A stretch of 31,855 nucleotides of DNA from an uncultured Clostridia bacterium (GTDB lineage Bacteria > Bacillota > Clostridia > UBA1381): the NCBI GenBank assembly GCA_934463455.1, contig CAKSJU010000012.1, positions 1-31,855 on the forward strand, written 5' to 3'. The translations under genes and the position numbers were made by a program. The stretch's first letter is position 1; each line of letters starts with the position of its first letter. Below, piece after piece: positions 1-8,760 of the stretch. The notes beneath the pieces were generated by a model. It saw only the letters and a program-made list of their open reading frames with translations. It did no database searches and was not told the DNA's origin.

Positions 1-2
1 TC

Positions 3-98
3 GGCGGGCTGCTTTTATCGGGAGGACTTGTAATGCTTTACCGTTCGGCAGATTTGCTTATCGAGAGAAAAAGCGATGTAAAACGGCATAGCTTCTAA
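3..98 (+). CDS. C-terminal end of an unidentified membrane protein (5' truncated)
   Basis: An open frame enters from the left edge and stops at TAA 96-98. The 31 visible residues start with a glycine/leucine-rich hydrophobic stretch and finish with a charged tail (around LIERKSDVKRHSF), which resembles a last transmembrane helix plus a cytoplasmic end. A strong hairpin follows 10 bases after the stop. The other two plus-strand frames stop early or read as low-quality sequence. The fragment is too short to identify, so no function is assigned. Confidence 0.45.
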   Translation, partial: GGLLLSGGLVMLYRSADLLIERKSDVKRHSF

Positions 99-107
99 AA
101 ATTCAAA

Positions 108-141
108 AGCTGTATCAAAATGGATTCATTTTGATACAGCT
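108..141 (-). terminator. Perfect 15-bp hairpin terminator between convergent genes
   Basis: Arms 108-122 and 127-141 are exact inverted repeats with loop GATT. Read on the minus strand, the stem is followed by a U-rich stretch (TTTTGAATTTTT) 15 bases after the stop of the zinc-ribbon gene. On the plus strand the hairpin lies just after the truncated gene, but the next T-run starts only at 161. It is therefore mainly a minus-strand terminator and may act in both directions. Confidence 0.8.
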
Positions 142-155
142 CCCTAACCGTTCTG

Positions 156-554
156 TTATGTTTTTTTTACAAATCTGTTCCCGCACGGACAGGATATTTC
201 TATCTTGCCTTTACCTTTTGGAACGCTCAATTTTTTCTTGCATTTCGGACAGGTAAAAATCCTATGTGTTTTTTTATATTCATGCTTCTTTTTCAATTCC
301 GAAAACCGCCATCTCAATTTTTCGGTATATTTTAAATAGATTTGGTTTTCGTTATATCTCTGATTGTAATTTTTGGAAAATGTCCGATAAATATATATTA
401 TGGAAAACGCAAGCGCGAGCTTTGAAAAAACGCTTATACCGAAAAAACCTATCAGCCAGCATATAATGATGACCCACAGCAAAAAGCGGTTAAGATTATC
501 CGTTCCGTAGCGTCCCGCCATAAAATTAATTAATTTGTTTCTCCAATCATTCAT
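156..554 (-). CDS. Small membrane protein with C-terminal zinc ribbon
   Basis: 132 residues. The N-terminus (NFMAGRYGTDNLNRFLLW) matches a start seen in many small clostridial membrane proteins of unknown function. Two hydrophobic segments lie at about 24-39 and 44-57, followed by a basic linker. A C-terminal zinc ribbon has Cys102, Cys105, Cys122 and Cys124 (CPKC...CPCG). The ATG at 554 has an AAGGGAG ribosome binding site at 564-570 and its own promoter at 605-633, so it can be expressed apart from the operon upstream. The ribbon should bind Zn and probably faces the cytoplasm. The molecular function is unknown. Confidence 0.85.
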   Translation of the reverse strand: MNDWRNKLINFMAGRYGTDNLNRFLLWVIIICWLIGFFGISVFSKLALAFSIIYIYRTFSKNYNQRYNENQIYLKYTEKLRWRFSELKKKHEYKKTHRIFTCPKCKKKLSVPKGKGKIEISCPCGNRFVKKT

Positions 555-604
555 ATATTAAGTCTCCCTTGCAGCTCAATTTATCTATTGACTTGACTGT
601 CTAT

Positions 605-633
605 ATTGTAGCATATTTGCATGGGATAATCAA
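605..633 (-). promoter_or_regulatory. Sigma-A promoter of the zinc-ribbon membrane protein gene
   Basis: On the minus strand, -35 TTGATT (628-633) and -10 TACAAT (605-610) are separated by 17 bases. The promoter lies about 50 bases upstream of the start codon at 554. Confidence 0.75.
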
Positions 634-688
634 CATTTTCACAATTTGTTTTCAAAAAGTTTAAAAAAAGTCAAATCCTTTAAAACCG

Positions 689-1069
689 TTATTGAAACAG
701 CTTTTCGGCTTTCTCCGGAGCATCGACACGCATTACAACCTTTGCCCCGCTGTTTTCAACAAAAGCATAGAGATACTCGATTGAAATATCGTTTTTCTTA
801 AGCTCCTTAAGTATTTTTGAAAGTCCCCCCGGAGTATCGTCCATATTCAAAGCGATAACCTCCGTGCATTTAACGGCAAAGCCGTTTTCGCGAAGTGTAA
901 CAAGTGCTTTTTCGGTGTCCGAAACAATCATTCTCACAATGCCGAAATCGGTTGTATCGGCAAGAGAAAGCGCACGGATATCAATATCGGAATCGCCCAA
1001 AAGCTCAATAATGTTCGAAAGTCGTCCCGGTTTATTTTCCGCAAATACGGATATTTGTTTCTCTTTCAT
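689..1069 (-). CDS. Tandem ACT-domain amino-acid-sensing protein
   Basis: 126 residues made of two ACT domains (about 5-66 and 70-126). Each shows the usual ACT start: QISVFAENKPGRLSNIIELL in the first and IALNMDDTPGGLSKILKEL in the second. There is no catalytic domain, so it is probably a free-standing small-molecule sensor. ACT domains usually bind amino acids. Such a protein often sits next to phenylacetate-CoA ligase and indolepyruvate oxidoreductase genes in anaerobes. Here it is the last gene of that operon, separated from paaK by a rhamnosidase gene. The likely ligand is an aromatic or branched-chain amino acid, which is inference. A GGAAAGG ribosome binding site precedes the ATG. No clear terminator follows. 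Confidence 0.85.
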   Translation of the reverse strand: MKEKQISVFAENKPGRLSNIIELLGDSDIDIRALSLADTTDFGIVRMIVSDTEKALVTLRENGFAVKCTEVIALNMDDTPGGLSKILKELKKNDISIEYLYAFVENSGAKVVMRVDAPEKAEKLFQ

Positions 1070-1154
1070 AGTTTCACAGCCTTTCCGCCCCGAAAACGGA
1101 GCAATAATTATATTTTAAACAGAATCCCACCCCATAAAAAGGGCTGTATTTAGG

Positions 1155-3374
1155 TTATTTTTCGGAAATCATAACCGTTTCCTTAAAATTTTTCGGCAGT
1201 ACAATTTTTGATTTTATTCCCTCCGGCATGCTGACCGAAAGAATTATCCTGCCATTTTCACGTTTCCATGATACCGAAGCATTGCCCTTCGGCAATTCAA
1301 CGCTTGCAGAAGCAAAATCAAGAGATTTTATAAAATCCGGCCTTATTTCAATATAGTCGGACTTTACTATGCAAAGTCCCGCAAGTCTTTCTATAAACCA
1401 CCTTCCGATATCACCCATAAAATGGTGATTATGTGAAAACGTCTCTTTCAGCGGTTCTTTTGTGTAATCAAGGAAATGCTCGGCAAGAGTTGTTTCTCCT
1501 TGTTCTACCCAAAAGGCATAAGACGGAAAATCTTTTTTGGTTATCATATGATATGCAAGTTCTCCGTATCCGTAATCGGACAGTATGTGAAATATTGCAT
1601 GCATTCCGATAAATCCGCAATCAAAACTATCGTCCTTTGCATGAATGTACTCAACCATCTTTTCAACCGCTTTCGGCTCTTCATCTTTATCAAAGACGCC
1701 GTAATATATACATATAGCCTGCGAGCTTTGACATTCGCCCAAGACAGTACAGGTATCAAGGTCTATAAGCTCACGCCGCACAGTGTCTCTCATTTCTTTG
1801 TATATACCCTTTGCAAATGCCGCATGATGAGCATATCCTACAACGCCGAACATTTCAGCCGCTTTTTTTGCCATATCCATTACTGCAACACTGCTTGAAA
1901 CCTTCGTGGGTACCAAATAGTCGTTGGCATTTCTGGCTACCGGTGCATGGTCTCCCAAGCCTATGCTTATTGTTCCGTCCGATTCTTTTTTCCCTATTAT
2001 ATATTCAAGATAACGTATCATTGCTGAAGCATTTTCTCTTATTGCCTCTGTTTCGCCACGATATTTATATAACATGTAAGGAAGATTAAAAATAACGCTG
2101 TCCCATACGGGTCCGTTGCCCCATTCAAAGCCCCACGTATCGGTAGGTACAATTCCGGGAAGCGCTCCCTCGGTGTTCTGCGCCTTTCTTATATTGTTCA
2201 GCCACTCTCTCCAGCTTGCCGAAACGTCATACATTATTGCCATATGATCCGCCGACATAGATGCGTCACCTGTCCAACCATTTTTTTCACGGTGCGGACA
2301 ATCTGTCGGAAAATACAAAAAGTTCGAACGATCGGAGCGAGCTGTCATCTCGTAAAGCCTGTTTACAGTCTCATCCGAACAATTAAATTCGGCCAACGTT
2401 TTAAATCCGGAGCTCATCACCAAAAATGTAAGCAATTCTTCTGTCGCCAGTTCCTCGGTTATTCCGCATACTTCGACATATCTAAAACCGTGATATGTAA
2501 AATGCGGCATATATTCGGCATATTCTCCGTTGGAAATAAATATATCCTTTTGGTTATATGTTTTGTAGTATTCAAACCCCGGACGGTCAAATCCGATGCT
2601 CCTTTGGTCTATTTCACCGGCATCTGTTATATGTTCTCCATGTCTGAGGGTGATTTTTGTACCTTTATCGGCTTTTACCTTCATAAGACACACACCGGCA
2701 TTGTTTACACCGAAATCATATATAAATCCTTTTTCGCATTTTGTAATCTTTACCGGCTTAATCCGCTCGATTATCTTAATCGGCTCCGCAGTGCAAAGCC
2801 TAAGCTCACCTCTCGGTGTTTCTGCCGGCAAAGCGTTTTTCCAGTCGCTGTCATCAAAATCCGGGCTGCACCAGTCTTTTATTTCCTTATTGGCATCATA
2901 ATGCTCTCCCATTCTGTAATCATCAAAAATAATGGGAGACGGATGTACCTTAAAACTCTCATCCGCAATAAAGCAAAGCTTTTTATTTCCGTCCTCCGCA
3001 CAAAATTCAAGCGAAACGCGCGGGCTTCCGAGCCACGGAGCTTTCTCAAAATCCCATATTGCTCCTCCGAATTGATTGTAAAAGCCATTGCCTATAATTA
3101 TCCCGACAGCATTCTTACCTTCAGTGAGCATATCCTTAACATCATATGTGTCATAATAGCAATAATGGTCAGGATTGGAAATATACGGAGCAAGCTGTCC
3201 TTTTGTTATTTCTTTTCCGTTAATAAACAGTCTGTAAAAACCCAACCCGCAGATTGATATTTCCGCTTTTTTCGGCAGAAAATCAAGAATAAAGCTTTTT
3301 CTTATATATGGATCCGAGACATGCGTTTCAAATGAGCAAGCCTCGTTTGTTGCTTTTATAAATTTTTTATTCAT
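1155..3374 (-). CDS. Alpha-L-rhamnosidase, GH78 family
   Basis: 739 residues with no signal peptide, so cytoplasmic. It should release terminal alpha-L-rhamnose from glycosides imported as small molecules (plant flavonoid glycosides or rhamno-oligosaccharides). The N-terminal part (about 25-190) is a beta-sandwich with the LFINGKEI...GNGFYNQ pattern of bacterial rhamnosidases. The (alpha/alpha)6 catalytic domain starts near 330. The GH78 signature at 357-370 (TDCPHREKNGWTGD) aligns Asp358, Glu363 and Asp370 with the acidic residues of characterised enzymes. A second conserved acidic motif (FWVEQGETTLAEHF) is at 621-634. It begins 18 bases after paaK stops, with a GTGAGGT ribosome binding site, so it is very likely co-transcribed with aryl-acid genes that have no obvious link to rhamnose. 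No sugar transporter or rhamnose-catabolic genes lie nearby. Confidence 0.9.
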   Translation of the reverse strand: MNKKFIKATNEACSFETHVSDPYIRKSFILDFLPKKAEISICGLGFYRLFINGKEITKGQLAPYISNPDHYCYYDTYDVKDMLTEGKNAVGIIIGNGFYNQFGGAIWDFEKAPWLGSPRVSLEFCAEDGNKKLCFIADESFKVHPSPIIFDDYRMGEHYDANKEIKDWCSPDFDDSDWKNALPAETPRGELRLCTAEPIKIIERIKPVKITKCEKGFIYDFGVNNAGVCLMKVKADKGTKITLRHGEHITDAGEIDQRSIGFDRPGFEYYKTYNQKDIFISNGEYAEYMPHFTYHGFRYVEVCGITEELATEELLTFLVMSSGFKTLAEFNCSDETVNRLYEMTARSDRSNFLYFPTDCPHREKNGWTGDASMSADHMAIMYDVSASWREWLNNIRKAQNTEGALPGIVPTDTWGFEWGNGPVWDSVIFNLPYMLYKYRGETEAIRENASAMIRYLEYIIGKKESDGTISIGLGDHAPVARNANDYLVPTKVSSSVAVMDMAKKAAEMFGVVGYAHHAAFAKGIYKEMRDTVRRELIDLDTCTVLGECQSSQAICIYYGVFDKDEEPKAVEKMVEYIHAKDDSFDCGFIGMHAIFHILSDYGYGELAYHMITKKDFPSYAFWVEQGETTLAEHFLDYTKEPLKETFSHNHHFMGDIGRWFIERLAGLCIVKSDYIEIRPDFIKSLDFASASVELPKGNASVSWKRENGRIILSVSMPEGIKSKIVLPKNFKETVMISEK

Positions 3375-3392
3375 CTCAAATACCTCACAATA

Positions 3393-4697
3393 TTAATCGA
3401 CCAGCTTTCTGGTATCTATAACTCTTTTCGCTTTGCCTTCGCTGCGCTGTATCGATTTCGGGTTTACAAGCGTTACGACAGCACCGATGCCGAGCGTGCT
3501 TCTCAGCTGCTCTCTTATTTGTCTTTCAATCTTTTCAATCGATTTGACATCATCACAGAAGAATGCGTCCGACATTTCAACCTGTACCTCCAGAGTATCG
3601 GTGTTATTTTCTCTGCCGACAATAATCATGTAATTCGGAGTGATATTTCCGCCGACCTTCAAAAGTACCTCTTCGATTTGTGACGGGAATACATTTACTC
3701 CGCGTATAATCAACATATCGTCGCTTCTGCCTGTCGGCTTATTCATGCGGACATGAGTTCTTCCGCAGGCACATTTTTCATAATTGAGCGAGCAAATATC
3801 TCTTGTTCTGTAACGAATTACCGGGAAGCCCTCCTTGGTAATTGTCGTAAATACCAATTCGCCCGATTCCCCTTCGGGAAGAACTTTGCCTGTATCCGGG
3901 TCTATGATTTCCGGAATGAACATATCCTCGCAAACGTGCATTCCATGCTGCTGTTCACATTCATATGCAACGCCGGGGCCCATGATTTCCGAAAGTCCGT
4001 AAATATCGTATGCTTTTATTCCGAGCTTGTCCTCAATAACATGCCGCATATCCTCTGTCCACGGCTCTGCTCCGAAAATTCCGGCTTTAAGCTTAAGCTG
4101 ATCCTTTACGCCCATTTCCTCAATTGTTTCTCCGAGGTACATTGCATAAGAGGGTGTACAGCACAGGATTGTCGAGCCGAAATCTATCATGGTCTGAATT
4201 TGTCTTTTTGTATTTCCGCTGGAGGTCGGAATAACTGTAGCACCTATATGTTCAACACCCCCATGTGCTCCGAGTCCGCCGGTAAAAAGTCCGTATCCGT
4301 AAGAAATCTGAACAAAATCTTTTTTTGTCGCACCTGCGGCGGAAAGCTGTCTTGCAACACAATCTGCCCACAATTCGAGGTCATGCTTTGTATATCCGAC
4401 AACTATCTGTTTTCCTGTTGTTCCGCTTGAAGCATGGACTCTTACAATATCCTCCAAAGGTACCGCAAAAAGTCCGTAAGGATAACAATCTCTTAAATCC
4501 TGCTTATAGGAAAACGGAAGCTTTGACAAATCGTCAACACCGTGAATATCGCTCGGTTTCAGTCCCATCTCATCCATACGGCTTTTAAACAGCGGTACAT
4601 TGCTGTACATGCGTTTTACCTGCCATACAAGTCTTTCGCTTTGAAGCTTTCTCAAAGCATCTCTGTCCATACATTCTATATCTTTATTGTATATCAT
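3393..4697 (-). CDS. paaK: Phenylacetate-CoA ligase (AMP-forming)
   Basis: 434 residues, the usual PaaK length. It converts an aryl acetate, ATP and CoA to aryl-acetyl-CoA, AMP and PPi. The ATP-binding loop is SSGTTGK at 90-96. YGLSEIMGPG, YRTRDICSL and GRSDDMLIIRGVNVFPSQIE are the other adenylation and C-terminal-domain motifs. The cysteines in the CACGR segment are common in anaerobic PaaK proteins. The ATG has a GGAGG site 8 bases upstream. Its place directly after iorAB suggests that it works on the product or substrate of that oxidoreductase, with phenylacetate, 4-hydroxyphenylacetate or indoleacetate as candidates. The exact substrate cannot be read from sequence. Confidence 0.92.
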   Translation of the reverse strand: MIYNKDIECMDRDALRKLQSERLVWQVKRMYSNVPLFKSRMDEMGLKPSDIHGVDDLSKLPFSYKQDLRDCYPYGLFAVPLEDIVRVHASSGTTGKQIVVGYTKHDLELWADCVARQLSAAGATKKDFVQISYGYGLFTGGLGAHGGVEHIGATVIPTSSGNTKRQIQTMIDFGSTILCCTPSYAMYLGETIEEMGVKDQLKLKAGIFGAEPWTEDMRHVIEDKLGIKAYDIYGLSEIMGPGVAYECEQQHGMHVCEDMFIPEIIDPDTGKVLPEGESGELVFTTITKEGFPVIRYRTRDICSLNYEKCACGRTHVRMNKPTGRSDDMLIIRGVNVFPSQIEEVLLKVGGNITPNYMIIVGRENNTDTLEVQVEMSDAFFCDDVKSIEKIERQIREQLRSTLGIGAVVTLVNPKSIQRSEGKAKRVIDTRKLVD

Positions 4698-4724
4698 CTG
4701 CTTTGCCTCCCTAAAGTATCCGAT

Positions 4725-5291
4725 TTATGCACCATATCCCAAATCAAAAGCTTTTTTGTTTACTTCAAGAGATTTTGCCGGAACGGTTTTTTCTATTGCG
4801 GCAATCCACTTATCGTAAGGAATGTCCGAAGCCTTTGCCAAAAGACCTATCAAAACAACATTTACCGCTTTGATGTTCCCTGCCTTTTGTGCAAGAGAAA
4901 GTGCGTCAACCGTTTGCAAATCAATTTTTCCGGCAAGCTTTTCTTCAATGTTTTCGGGATATTTCATTCTGCCCGTGATAACCGGCATGGGAGATATTTT
5001 TTGTGTATTTGCTATCATTTTTCCGCCTTTTTTTACGTACGGCATTGCGCGGTAAGCCTCCAGCATTTCAAAAGCAAGCACAATATCCGCACCGCCTTTG
5101 TCTATAATCGGAGAATACACCTTATCGCCGTATTTTACATATGTAACAACGCTGCCGCCGCGTTGGCTCATTCCGTGAACTTCAGATACCTTTACATCAT
5201 AGCCTTCGCCTATGACTACATTTCCGAGTATACGGCTGGCAAGCAGTGTGCCCTGTCCGCCTACTCCGACAATCATAATATTTTTAGTCAT
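4725..5291 (-). CDS. iorB: Indolepyruvate:ferredoxin oxidoreductase, beta subunit
   Basis: 188 residues with the start set at ATG 5289-5291. An ATG three codons earlier abuts the AAAGGA ribosome binding site and leaves no spacing, whereas this start gives 7 bases. The N-terminal IMIVGVGGQGTLLASRILG is the hallmark of the gamma/beta domain of 2-oxoacid:ferredoxin oxidoreductases, followed by SEVHGMSQRGGSV. It pairs with IorA in oxidative decarboxylation of aryl pyruvates to aryl-acetyl-CoA with reduced ferredoxin, a reaction that can also run as a reductive carboxylation. The gene lies 20 bases downstream of iorA. Confidence 0.93.
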   Translation of the reverse strand: MTKNIMIVGVGGQGTLLASRILGNVVIGEGYDVKVSEVHGMSQRGGSVVTYVKYGDKVYSPIIDKGGADIVLAFEMLEAYRAMPYVKKGGKMIANTQKISPMPVITGRMKYPENIEEKLAGKIDLQTVDALSLAQKAGNIKAVNVVLIGLLAKASDIPYDKWIAAIEKTVPAKSLEVNKKAFDLGYGA

Positions 5292-5311
5292 ATATAACAT
5301 TCCTTTCTCAA

Positions 5312-7045
5312 TCAGTCTATTTTTTCAATTGCGCCGAAAGGACATGCGTTTACGCAAAGTCCGCAGCCGTTGCATTGTGTCTCATCAATAAATACTTCTC
5401 CGCCTTTTTCGGTAATTGCGGGACAGCCGAGTTTCATACAAACTTTACATTTGCGGCATTTGTCGCCAATATGGCAATGACCCGTATATTTTACCGTTTT
5501 CAAAAGAGCACACGGGCGCTGTGCTATTATAACCGACGGCTCCTGTACATTTATCTCTTCTTTTACGACTTTTTCGAAATTTTTGAGGTCAAACGGGTCT
5601 GCAACAACCACTCTGTCTATGCCGACGGATTTGCAGAAAGCAATCAGATTAACCTGCTTTGTAGGCTCTTTTCTTATCGTAAATCCTGTTGTGGGGTTAT
5701 CCTGATGACCTGTCATTCCGGTAATTGAATTATCAAGAATTATAACAGTGTTAATTCCTTTGTTGTATACCACATCCACAAGCCCTGTCATGCCGGAGTG
5801 CATAAATGTTGAGTCGCCGATAACCGATACGATTTTTTTCGCAAATTCAGTGCCTCTTGCTTTTACCATTCCCATTGCCATTCCTATTGAAGCACCCATA
5901 CAAAGAGTGGTATCTATGGTATCGAGCGGAGCAACCGCACCCAATGTGTAGCAGCCTATATCTCCCGCAACAGTAAGTCCGAGTTTTTTAAGAACATAAA
6001 AAGTTCCTCTGTGCGGACAGCCTGCGCACATAACCGGCGGACGGGCAGGAATTTGTTCTTCTATTTCACAGTATTCGTCCGCTTCTTCGCCAAATACCGC
6101 TTTTTTTATCATGGTCGGAGTATATTCTCCCAAAAGAGTAAATGCTTCTTTGCCGACAAGCTCAATACCGAGCACACGGCAATGCTCTTCTATAAACGGG
6201 TCAAGCTCCTCTATTACAAATACTTTCTTAACCTTTCCGGCAAATTCTTTTATTTTCCCGGTCGGCATCGGATAAGCCATACCAAGCTTTAAATAACTTA
6301 CTCTGTCGCCGAGAGCTTCTTTTGCATACATGTATGAAGTTCCGGAAGTGATAACTCCTATCTCGTCCGAATTATATTCCGCTTTATTGATTTCCGCTTT
6401 TTCCGCATATTCCTCAAGTGCTCTTGTTCTGTCTTCAACCACAACATGCTTCTTTATTGCATATGCCGGCATCATAACGTTTTTTGCCGAATCCTTGACA
6501 TAATCCTTAAGAGGTACATTCTCCCTTTCACAAAGCTCAACAAGTCCCTGCGAATGTGACACTCTCGTAGACAGTCTCAAAATAACCGGAGTGTCATACT
6601 TTTCACTGATTTCGTAAGCAAGCTTTGTAAATTCCTTACATTCGGCACTGTCGGACGGCTCAAGCATAGGAAGCTTTGCAGCTTTTGCATAATGACGTGA
6701 ATCCTGTTCATTTTGAGATGAGTGCATTCCGGGGTCATCCGCAACGCAAAGTACAAAACCGCCGTTTACACCTGTGTACGATGCGGTGAAAACCGGGTCT
6801 GCCATTACATTAAGACCTACATGCTTCATACAAGTCATGCTTCTTGCGCCGCCTACCGATGCACCGACAGCAACCTCACATGCCACTTTTTCATTCGGAG
6901 ACCATTCTGCATAAATTTCATCATATTTAACTATATTTTCGGTAATTTCCGTACTCGGTGTCCCCGGGTAAGAAGCGACAACAGTCACTCCCGCTTCGTA
7001 TGCACCTCTTGCAACGGCTGCATTTCCAAGTAATAATTCTTTCAA
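5312..7045 (-). CDS. iorA: Indolepyruvate:ferredoxin oxidoreductase, alpha subunit (TTG start)
   Basis: 577 residues from a TTG at 7043-7045. An ATG six codons upstream lacks a ribosome binding site, while AAAGGA (7055-7060) sits 9 bases before the TTG. The resulting N-terminus, MKELLLGNAAVARGAYEAG, fits the family start. The pyrimidine-binding domain begins near 15 (YPGTPSTEI). The thiamine-diphosphate domain includes CAGCPHRG (about 340) and GDSTFMHSGMTGL (about 410). The C-terminus carries two ferredoxin-like [4Fe-4S] sites, CRKCKVCMKLGCP (about 530) and CNGCGLCVNACPFG (about 558). It catalyses CoA-dependent decarboxylation of aryl pyruvates such as indolepyruvate and phenylpyruvate, with ferredoxin as electron partner. 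It is oxygen-sensitive in known members and indicates an anaerobe. Confidence 0.93.
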   Translation of the reverse strand: MKELLLGNAAVARGAYEAGVTVVASYPGTPSTEITENIVKYDEIYAEWSPNEKVACEVAVGASVGGARSMTCMKHVGLNVMADPVFTASYTGVNGGFVLCVADDPGMHSSQNEQDSRHYAKAAKLPMLEPSDSAECKEFTKLAYEISEKYDTPVILRLSTRVSHSQGLVELCERENVPLKDYVKDSAKNVMMPAYAIKKHVVVEDRTRALEEYAEKAEINKAEYNSDEIGVITSGTSYMYAKEALGDRVSYLKLGMAYPMPTGKIKEFAGKVKKVFVIEELDPFIEEHCRVLGIELVGKEAFTLLGEYTPTMIKKAVFGEEADEYCEIEEQIPARPPVMCAGCPHRGTFYVLKKLGLTVAGDIGCYTLGAVAPLDTIDTTLCMGASIGMAMGMVKARGTEFAKKIVSVIGDSTFMHSGMTGLVDVVYNKGINTVIILDNSITGMTGHQDNPTTGFTIRKEPTKQVNLIAFCKSVGIDRVVVADPFDLKNFEKVVKEEINVQEPSVIIAQRPCALLKTVKYTGHCHIGDKCRKCKVCMKLGCPAITEKGGEVFIDETQCNGCGLCVNACPFGAIEKID

Positions 7046-7124
7046 AAAATCAAGTCCTTTCATTTATAGCATACAGACAATCGATAAAATTTCTGTTTTA
7101 CAATTACCTGTTCATGTATATATC

Positions 7125-8759
7125 TTATCCGCGGATTTGAGCCGCAACAAGGCTTTCTCCGCAGTATTTTTCTCTGAGCTTCGGTTTTTCTATTTTACCG
7201 GTAGGATTTCTCGGTACCTCCGCAAATATAATTTTGTGCGGACGCTTATATCTCGGCAAATCCATACAAAAATCATTTATTTCTTCTTCCGAACATTCGG
7301 TATCCGGCTTAAGCTCAATAATCGCGGCGGTGATTTCGCCCAGACGCGCATCCGGCAATCCTATTACCGCAACGTCTTTTATTTTATCATTCTTTCTTAA
7401 AAAGTCTTCGATTTGTACCGGGTATATATTTTCTCCGCCTGAGATGATTACATCTTTTTTTCTGTCAACAAGATATATAAATCCGTCTTCATCCTCCTGT
7501 GCCATGTCACCGGTATATAGCCAACCGTCTGCCAAAACACTCTCGGTTGCTTTTTCGTCATTGTAATAGCAGGTCATAACTCCCGGACCTTTAACCGCAA
7601 GCTCGCCCACATCGCCCTTTTTTACTTCGTTTCTGTTTTCGTCAACTATTTTTGTTTCCCAGCCGTAGCCGCTTTTTCCTATTGCGCCTACCTTGTGAAT
7701 GTTTTCCACTCCGAGATGTACGCAGCCCGGCCCGATAGATTCACTCAAGCCGTAGTTTGTATCATACTGATGATTCGGAAAATGTTTTTTCCACCTTTTT
7801 ATAAGACTGGGCGGAACAGGCTGTGCGCCGATGTGCATAAGCCGCCATTGCCCGAGTTCATAATCGTCAAGATTTATGTCGCCCCTGTCTATAGCGTCCA
7901 GAATATCCTGCGCCCACGGTACGAGCAGCCAAACAATGGTACATTTTTCCTGCGATACGCAGTTTAATATCCACTCCGGCTTTACACCTTTTAACAGCAC
8001 TGCCTTCGAGCAGGAATAAAGGCTTCCGAACCAGTGCATTTTTGCGCCGGTATGGTAAAGCGGCGGAATACAGAGAAATACATCATCTTTTGTTTGTCCG
8101 TGATGGTTTTGTTCAACCTTTGCCGCATGTGACAGGCTTTCGTGGTTATGCAATATTGCTTTCGGAAACCCTGTTGTTCCCGACGAAAAATAAATTGCGG
8201 CATTGTCCTCTTCGCAAAGCTCTATATCAGGCTTTTTCGAAGAACAGTATGTAACCAAAAGCTCATAGCTTTCGGCAAAGGTGGGGCAATCCTCACCTAC
8301 ATAAAAAAGCTGCTTTACGCGCGGTATTCTTTCGCATATTTCTTCCATTCTGCCGATAAATTCCGAGCCGAATACAAGCGCGTCCACATCTGCCAAGCCG
8401 AGACAGTATTTTATTTCCTCGGCAGTATAACGATAGTTAAGCGGGACCGCAACCGCTCCCGTTTTTAAAATTCCAAAGTAGATGGGAAGCCATTCGAGAG
8501 AGTTCATAAGAAGTATTGCTACCTTGTCATCCTTTTTGATACCGCGGCAGAGAAGCAAATTTGCAAATCTGTTTGCCGCCTTGTCAAATTCCGACCAGGT
8601 CATTTCACGTCTTGTTTTTTTAGAATTTACCGTCTCGATAAGGCTGTATTCGCGCCATGTAAGCTTTGTTTTTTCCATAAGCTGCGGGTTTATCTCCACA
8701 AGGCTTACCTCATCGGGACATTCTCTTGCATTTCTTTCAAGTAATTCCGTAATAGGCAT
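7125..8759 (-). CDS. AMP-forming acyl/aryl-CoA synthetase (class I adenylate-forming)
   Basis: 544 residues. ATP loop SSGTTGFPK is at 192-200. Further motifs are NYGLSESIGPG, GWLYTGDMAQEDEDGFIYLVDRKKDVIISGGENIYP and the catalytic lysine of PTGK near 522. It should activate a carboxylic acid to its CoA thioester through an acyl-adenylate. Overall it resembles the FadD/benzoate-CoA/medium-chain type. It starts one base after the symporter stops, with GGAGG inside the symporter's 3' end, so the two are translationally coupled and may handle the same imported acid. It is the second acyl-CoA ligase of this operon besides PaaK. The substrate is unknown. Confidence 0.88.
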   Translation of the reverse strand: MPITELLERNARECPDEVSLVEINPQLMEKTKLTWREYSLIETVNSKKTRREMTWSEFDKAANRFANLLLCRGIKKDDKVAILLMNSLEWLPIYFGILKTGAVAVPLNYRYTAEEIKYCLGLADVDALVFGSEFIGRMEEICERIPRVKQLFYVGEDCPTFAESYELLVTYCSSKKPDIELCEEDNAAIYFSSGTTGFPKAILHNHESLSHAAKVEQNHHGQTKDDVFLCIPPLYHTGAKMHWFGSLYSCSKAVLLKGVKPEWILNCVSQEKCTIVWLLVPWAQDILDAIDRGDINLDDYELGQWRLMHIGAQPVPPSLIKRWKKHFPNHQYDTNYGLSESIGPGCVHLGVENIHKVGAIGKSGYGWETKIVDENRNEVKKGDVGELAVKGPGVMTCYYNDEKATESVLADGWLYTGDMAQEDEDGFIYLVDRKKDVIISGGENIYPVQIEDFLRKNDKIKDVAVIGLPDARLGEITAAIIELKPDTECSEEEINDFCMDLPRYKRPHKIIFAEVPRNPTGKIEKPKLREKYCGESLVAAQIRG

Positions 8760-8760
8760 T

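Noticed and set aside
1080..1150. Terminator between the rhamnosidase and ACT genes.
   Set aside because: Only a 3-bp G/C pairing with a long loop could be drawn.
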